NCBI GenBank assembly: GCA_002494015.1
Contig: DLAR01000103.1
Span: 1 to 24,104, forward strand
Length of the DNA: 24,104 nucleotides
Source of the DNA: Porphyromonadaceae bacterium UBA7042
GTDB lineage: Bacteria > Bacteroidota > Bacteroidia > Bacteroidales > Muribaculaceae
Direction: 5' to 3'
The notes beneath the pieces were generated by a model. The model made no database searches. It saw only the letters and a list, made by a program, of their open reading frames with translations, and was not told the DNA's origin. Both the position numbers and the translations under genes were made by a program. Shown in pieces: positions 22,093 to 24,104 of this stretch (position 1 is the first letter of the stretch; every line of letters begins with the position of its first letter).

Positions 22093-23742
22093 TTATTTAG
22101 CGACGGGGCATCCCGAGCATTTTTCGGAAATCATGGTGAAGAAGTCGTTGCCTTTGTCGTCGACGAGGATGAAGGCGGGGAAGTCTTCGACTTCGATTTT
22201 CCAGATTGCCTCCATGCCGAGTTCGGGGTATTCAAGCAGTTCGACTTTCTTGATGCTGTTCCGGGCAAGGATGGCGGCAGGTCCGCCGATTGACCCGAGG
22301 TAGAAGCCGCCGTGCTTGTGACACGCGTCGGTGACCTGCTTGCTGCGGTTGCCCTTTGCAATCATGACCATCGAGCCGCCGGCGCTCTGGAACTGGTCGA
22401 CATAGGAGTCCATGCGTCCGGCAGTCGTGGGGCCGAATGAGCCCGAGGGCATACCTTCGGGTGTCTTTGCCGGACCTGCATAGTAGATGGGGTGGTCTTT
22501 GAGATATTGGGGCATCGGCTCGCCGCGGTCAAGACGCTCTTTGATTTTGGCATGGGCGATGTCGCGTCCCACGATGATGGTGCCGTTGAGCGACAGGCGT
22601 GTCGAGATGGGGTATTTTGTGAGCTCGGCGAGGATTTCGCTCATGGGGCGGTTGAGGTCGATTTTCACGACTTCGCCTTCGCCTTGTCGGCGGTATTCCT
22701 CGGGAATCAGTTCGCCGGGGTTGGTGTCGAGTTTTTCAATCCAGATGCCGTCGCGGTTGATTTTGGCCTTTATGTTGCGGTCGGCCGAGCATGACACGCC
22801 GAGACCGACGGGGCACGACGCACCGTGGCGGGGGAGGCGGATGACGCGGATGTCATGGGCAAAATATTTGCCGCCAAACTGCGCTCCGAGTCCGATTTTG
22901 TGGGCTTCTTCGAGCAACTGAGCCTCCAGCTCGCGGTCGCGGAATGCATGGCCGAGCTCGTTGCCGTGGTCGGGCAGCGCGTCATAGTATTTTACTGACG
23001 CTTTCTTGACGGTGGCAAGGTTCATTTCGGCCGAAGTGCCGCCGATGACGAATGCGATGTGGTAGGGGGGGCATGCTGCGGTGCCGAGCGATTTCATCTT
23101 TTCGACCAAGAAGGGGAGGAGTGTCTTGGGGTTGATGAGGGCCTTGGTCTCCTGATAGAGGTAGGTCTTGTTGGCCGAGCCGCCGCCCTTTGCGACAAAC
23201 AGGAACTTGTACTCGTCGCCCTCGGTTGCGTGGATGTCGATCTGGGCCGGGAGGTTGCATCCGGTGTTGACCTCGTCATACATGTTCAGCGGTGCGTTCT
23301 GCGAGTAACGTAGGTTGTCGGTGGTGTAGGTGAGATACACGCCGTGGCTGAGCTTTTCCTCGTCGTCGCATCCGGTGTAAACGTTCTGGCCCTTTTCGCC
23401 GTGGATGATGGCTGTGCCGGTGTCCTGACAGAAGGGGAGCTGCCCCTTGGCGGCAACCTCGGCGTTGCGGAGCATCGTGAGAGCCACGAATTTGTCGTTT
23501 TCGCTTGCCTCGGGGTCATTGAGGATTTTGGCAACCATTTCGTTGTGTTCGCGGCGCAGCATGAACGCGTTGTCGTGGGTGCACTGGCGGGCGATTACAG
23601 TCAGAGCCTCCGGGTCGATTACGAGGAACTCGTGTCCGCCCCAGTTCTCGACTTTCACATAGTCGGATGTTAGGTGGTAATACTCGGTGGTGTCGGGGCC
23701 AAGCGGGAACATCTCCTGATATTTAAACGGTTTTGTCGCCAT
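22093..23742 (-). CDS. fumA: Fumarate hydratase, class I (iron-sulfur)
   Basis: This enzyme hydrates fumarate to malate reversibly and belongs to the oxygen-sensitive [4Fe-4S] class. The single 549-residue chain joins the alpha and beta domains as in enterobacterial FumA. The three cluster ligands fall exactly at the family positions: Cys105 (LPFCQDTGT), Cys224 (GTAACPPY) and Cys318 (GLGVSCSA). Also seen are KGGGSANKTYLY, the HNEMVA region and the beta-domain segments TTAGRMDSYVDQFQSAGG, KHGGFYLGSIGGPAA and a C-terminal ECSGCPVAK-like tail (EKCSGCPVAK). It fits the branched, reductive TCA pathway to succinate of anaerobic Bacteroidales. It is monocistronic, with promoter and terminator visible. 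Confidence 0.97.
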   Translation of the reverse strand: MATKPFKYQEMFPLGPDTTEYYHLTSDYVKVENWGGHEFLVIDPEALTVIARQCTHDNAFMLRREHNEMVAKILNDPEASENDKFVALTMLRNAEVAAKGQLPFCQDTGTAIIHGEKGQNVYTGCDDEEKLSHGVYLTYTTDNLRYSQNAPLNMYDEVNTGCNLPAQIDIHATEGDEYKFLFVAKGGGSANKTYLYQETKALINPKTLLPFLVEKMKSLGTAACPPYHIAFVIGGTSAEMNLATVKKASVKYYDALPDHGNELGHAFRDRELEAQLLEEAHKIGLGAQFGGKYFAHDIRVIRLPRHGASCPVGLGVSCSADRNIKAKINRDGIWIEKLDTNPGELIPEEYRRQGEGEVVKIDLNRPMSEILAELTKYPISTRLSLNGTIIVGRDIAHAKIKERLDRGEPMPQYLKDHPIYYAGPAKTPEGMPSGSFGPTTAGRMDSYVDQFQSAGGSMVMIAKGNRSKQVTDACHKHGGFYLGSIGGPAAILARNSIKKVELLEYPELGMEAIWKIEVEDFPAFILVDDKGNDFFTMISEKCSGCPVAK

Positions 23743-23792
23743 TGTTTTGAATATTAAATTAGGGGTTGAATATTTTGATTTACATATATGTG

Positions 23793-23824
23793 CAAAGGTA
23801 ATGAAAAAACTGAAAACGGCGAAA
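23793..23824 (-). promoter_or_regulatory. Promoter of the fumarase gene
   Basis: TACCTTTG on the minus strand (23800-23793) is a perfect -7 element. At 20 bp upstream stands TTTC (23824-23821), one base from TTTG. The predicted leader is about 45 nt. Confidence 0.65.
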
Positions 23825-23858
23825 AAAAATTAATGCGGGAAGATTCGGCGCAATGTCA

Positions 23859-23931
23859 CTAACTTAACGCCGCTGTCCATCGTCAGCGGCAGAGCCGCCG
23901 ATTACGCGGCATGGCCGCGTGTCAACGTTAG
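23859..23931. repeat. Hairpin cluster at the right edge
   Basis: CTAAC (23859-23863) and GTTAG (23927-23931) enclose two perfect hairpins: GCCGCTG/CAGCGGC (23869-23875/23884-23890) and ACGCGGC/GCCGCGT (23904-23910/23914-23920). It is non-coding and directly adjoins the inverted-repeat-bounded element that starts at 23935. Confidence 0.6.
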
Positions 23932-23934
23932 CCA

Positions 23935-24104
23935 CATGCAACCGCGCCTTTAGGTGCGGGCAGCGTGTGGTCAATAGCGCATATCTGATTTTACGGCGGC
24001 ATAGCTGCCGGTCTTGACGGGGAATGACCGGCTACGATGTAGCCGATGCCTGACAGAAAACGTAGAAAACCCAAGCGGCACGCACCTAAAGGCGCGCTTG
24101 CATG
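23935..24104. repeat. Inverted-repeat-bounded non-coding element, cut by the window end
   Basis: The first 24 bases (23935-23958, beginning CATGCAACCGCGCC) and the last 24 of the window (24081-24104, ending GGCGCGCTTGCATG) are inverted copies with one mismatch. Inside are CGGCTAC/GTAGCCG (24029-24045) and shorter pairs such as GGCAGC/GCTGCC (23959-23964/24004-24009). The size (at least 170 bp) and lack of an ORF suggest a MITE-like or structured-RNA repeat. The repeat may continue past the edge. Confidence 0.7.

Overview
The window looks like chromosomal DNA of a Bacteroidales bacterium, perhaps Muribaculaceae-like (the family is inferred). The evidence is Bacteroidota-type promoters (TTTG / TAnnTTTG, 20-bp spacer, upstream of typA and a DUF3575 gene), almost no Shine-Dalgarno sequences, a DUF5606 protein, and a complete FimA/Mfa-type fimbrial locus of SPII lipoproteins. 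No IS element, phage gene, CRISPR, rRNA or tRNA was seen.

Left part (1-7900): a minus-strand DUF5606 gene is followed by a plus-strand cluster of pyrB, pyrI, a flavin reductase and glyA, closed by a perfect-palindrome terminator. typA/bipA then stands alone under a near-consensus promoter. Next comes a three-gene operon of an ECF sigma factor, a single-pass membrane protein that is a likely anti-sigma factor, and a periplasmic protein of unknown function. Housekeeping pyrimidine, one-carbon and translation functions thus sit beside an envelope-sensing module.

Middle (7900-10550): about 570 bp of non-coding DNA is built almost entirely from small hairpins. Two diverged copies of a symmetric five-hairpin element flank an array of 48-bp repeats. 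A secreted protein gene with a Bacteroidales C-terminal sorting-type tail follows, closed by a very strong terminator and then by another palindrome-rich stretch.

Right part (10550-21850, minus strand): this is a fimbrial locus. DUF3575 (outer-membrane barrel) and DUF3868/OmpA-like genes form a promoter-proximal pair. After 708 bp without genes come an Mfa1-type major subunit, a terminator-like hairpin, an Mfa2/FimB-type anchor, and three translationally coupled accessory fimbrillin lipoproteins ending in a 956-aa putative tip protein. The last two show abrupt base-composition mosaicism. A class I fumarase gene follows (22093-23742), and the window ends inside another palindromic repeat element.

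The least explained material is the palindromic DNA. It comprises the five-hairpin elements and their 48-bp array, the overlapping palindromes upstream of the fimbrial operon, the nested inverted repeat after typA, heptanucleotide arrays placed at stop codons, and two loci sharing a non-coding core (10405-10448 and 23976-24017). Whether these are mobile (REP/MITE-like), regulatory RNA or both cannot be decided from one window.
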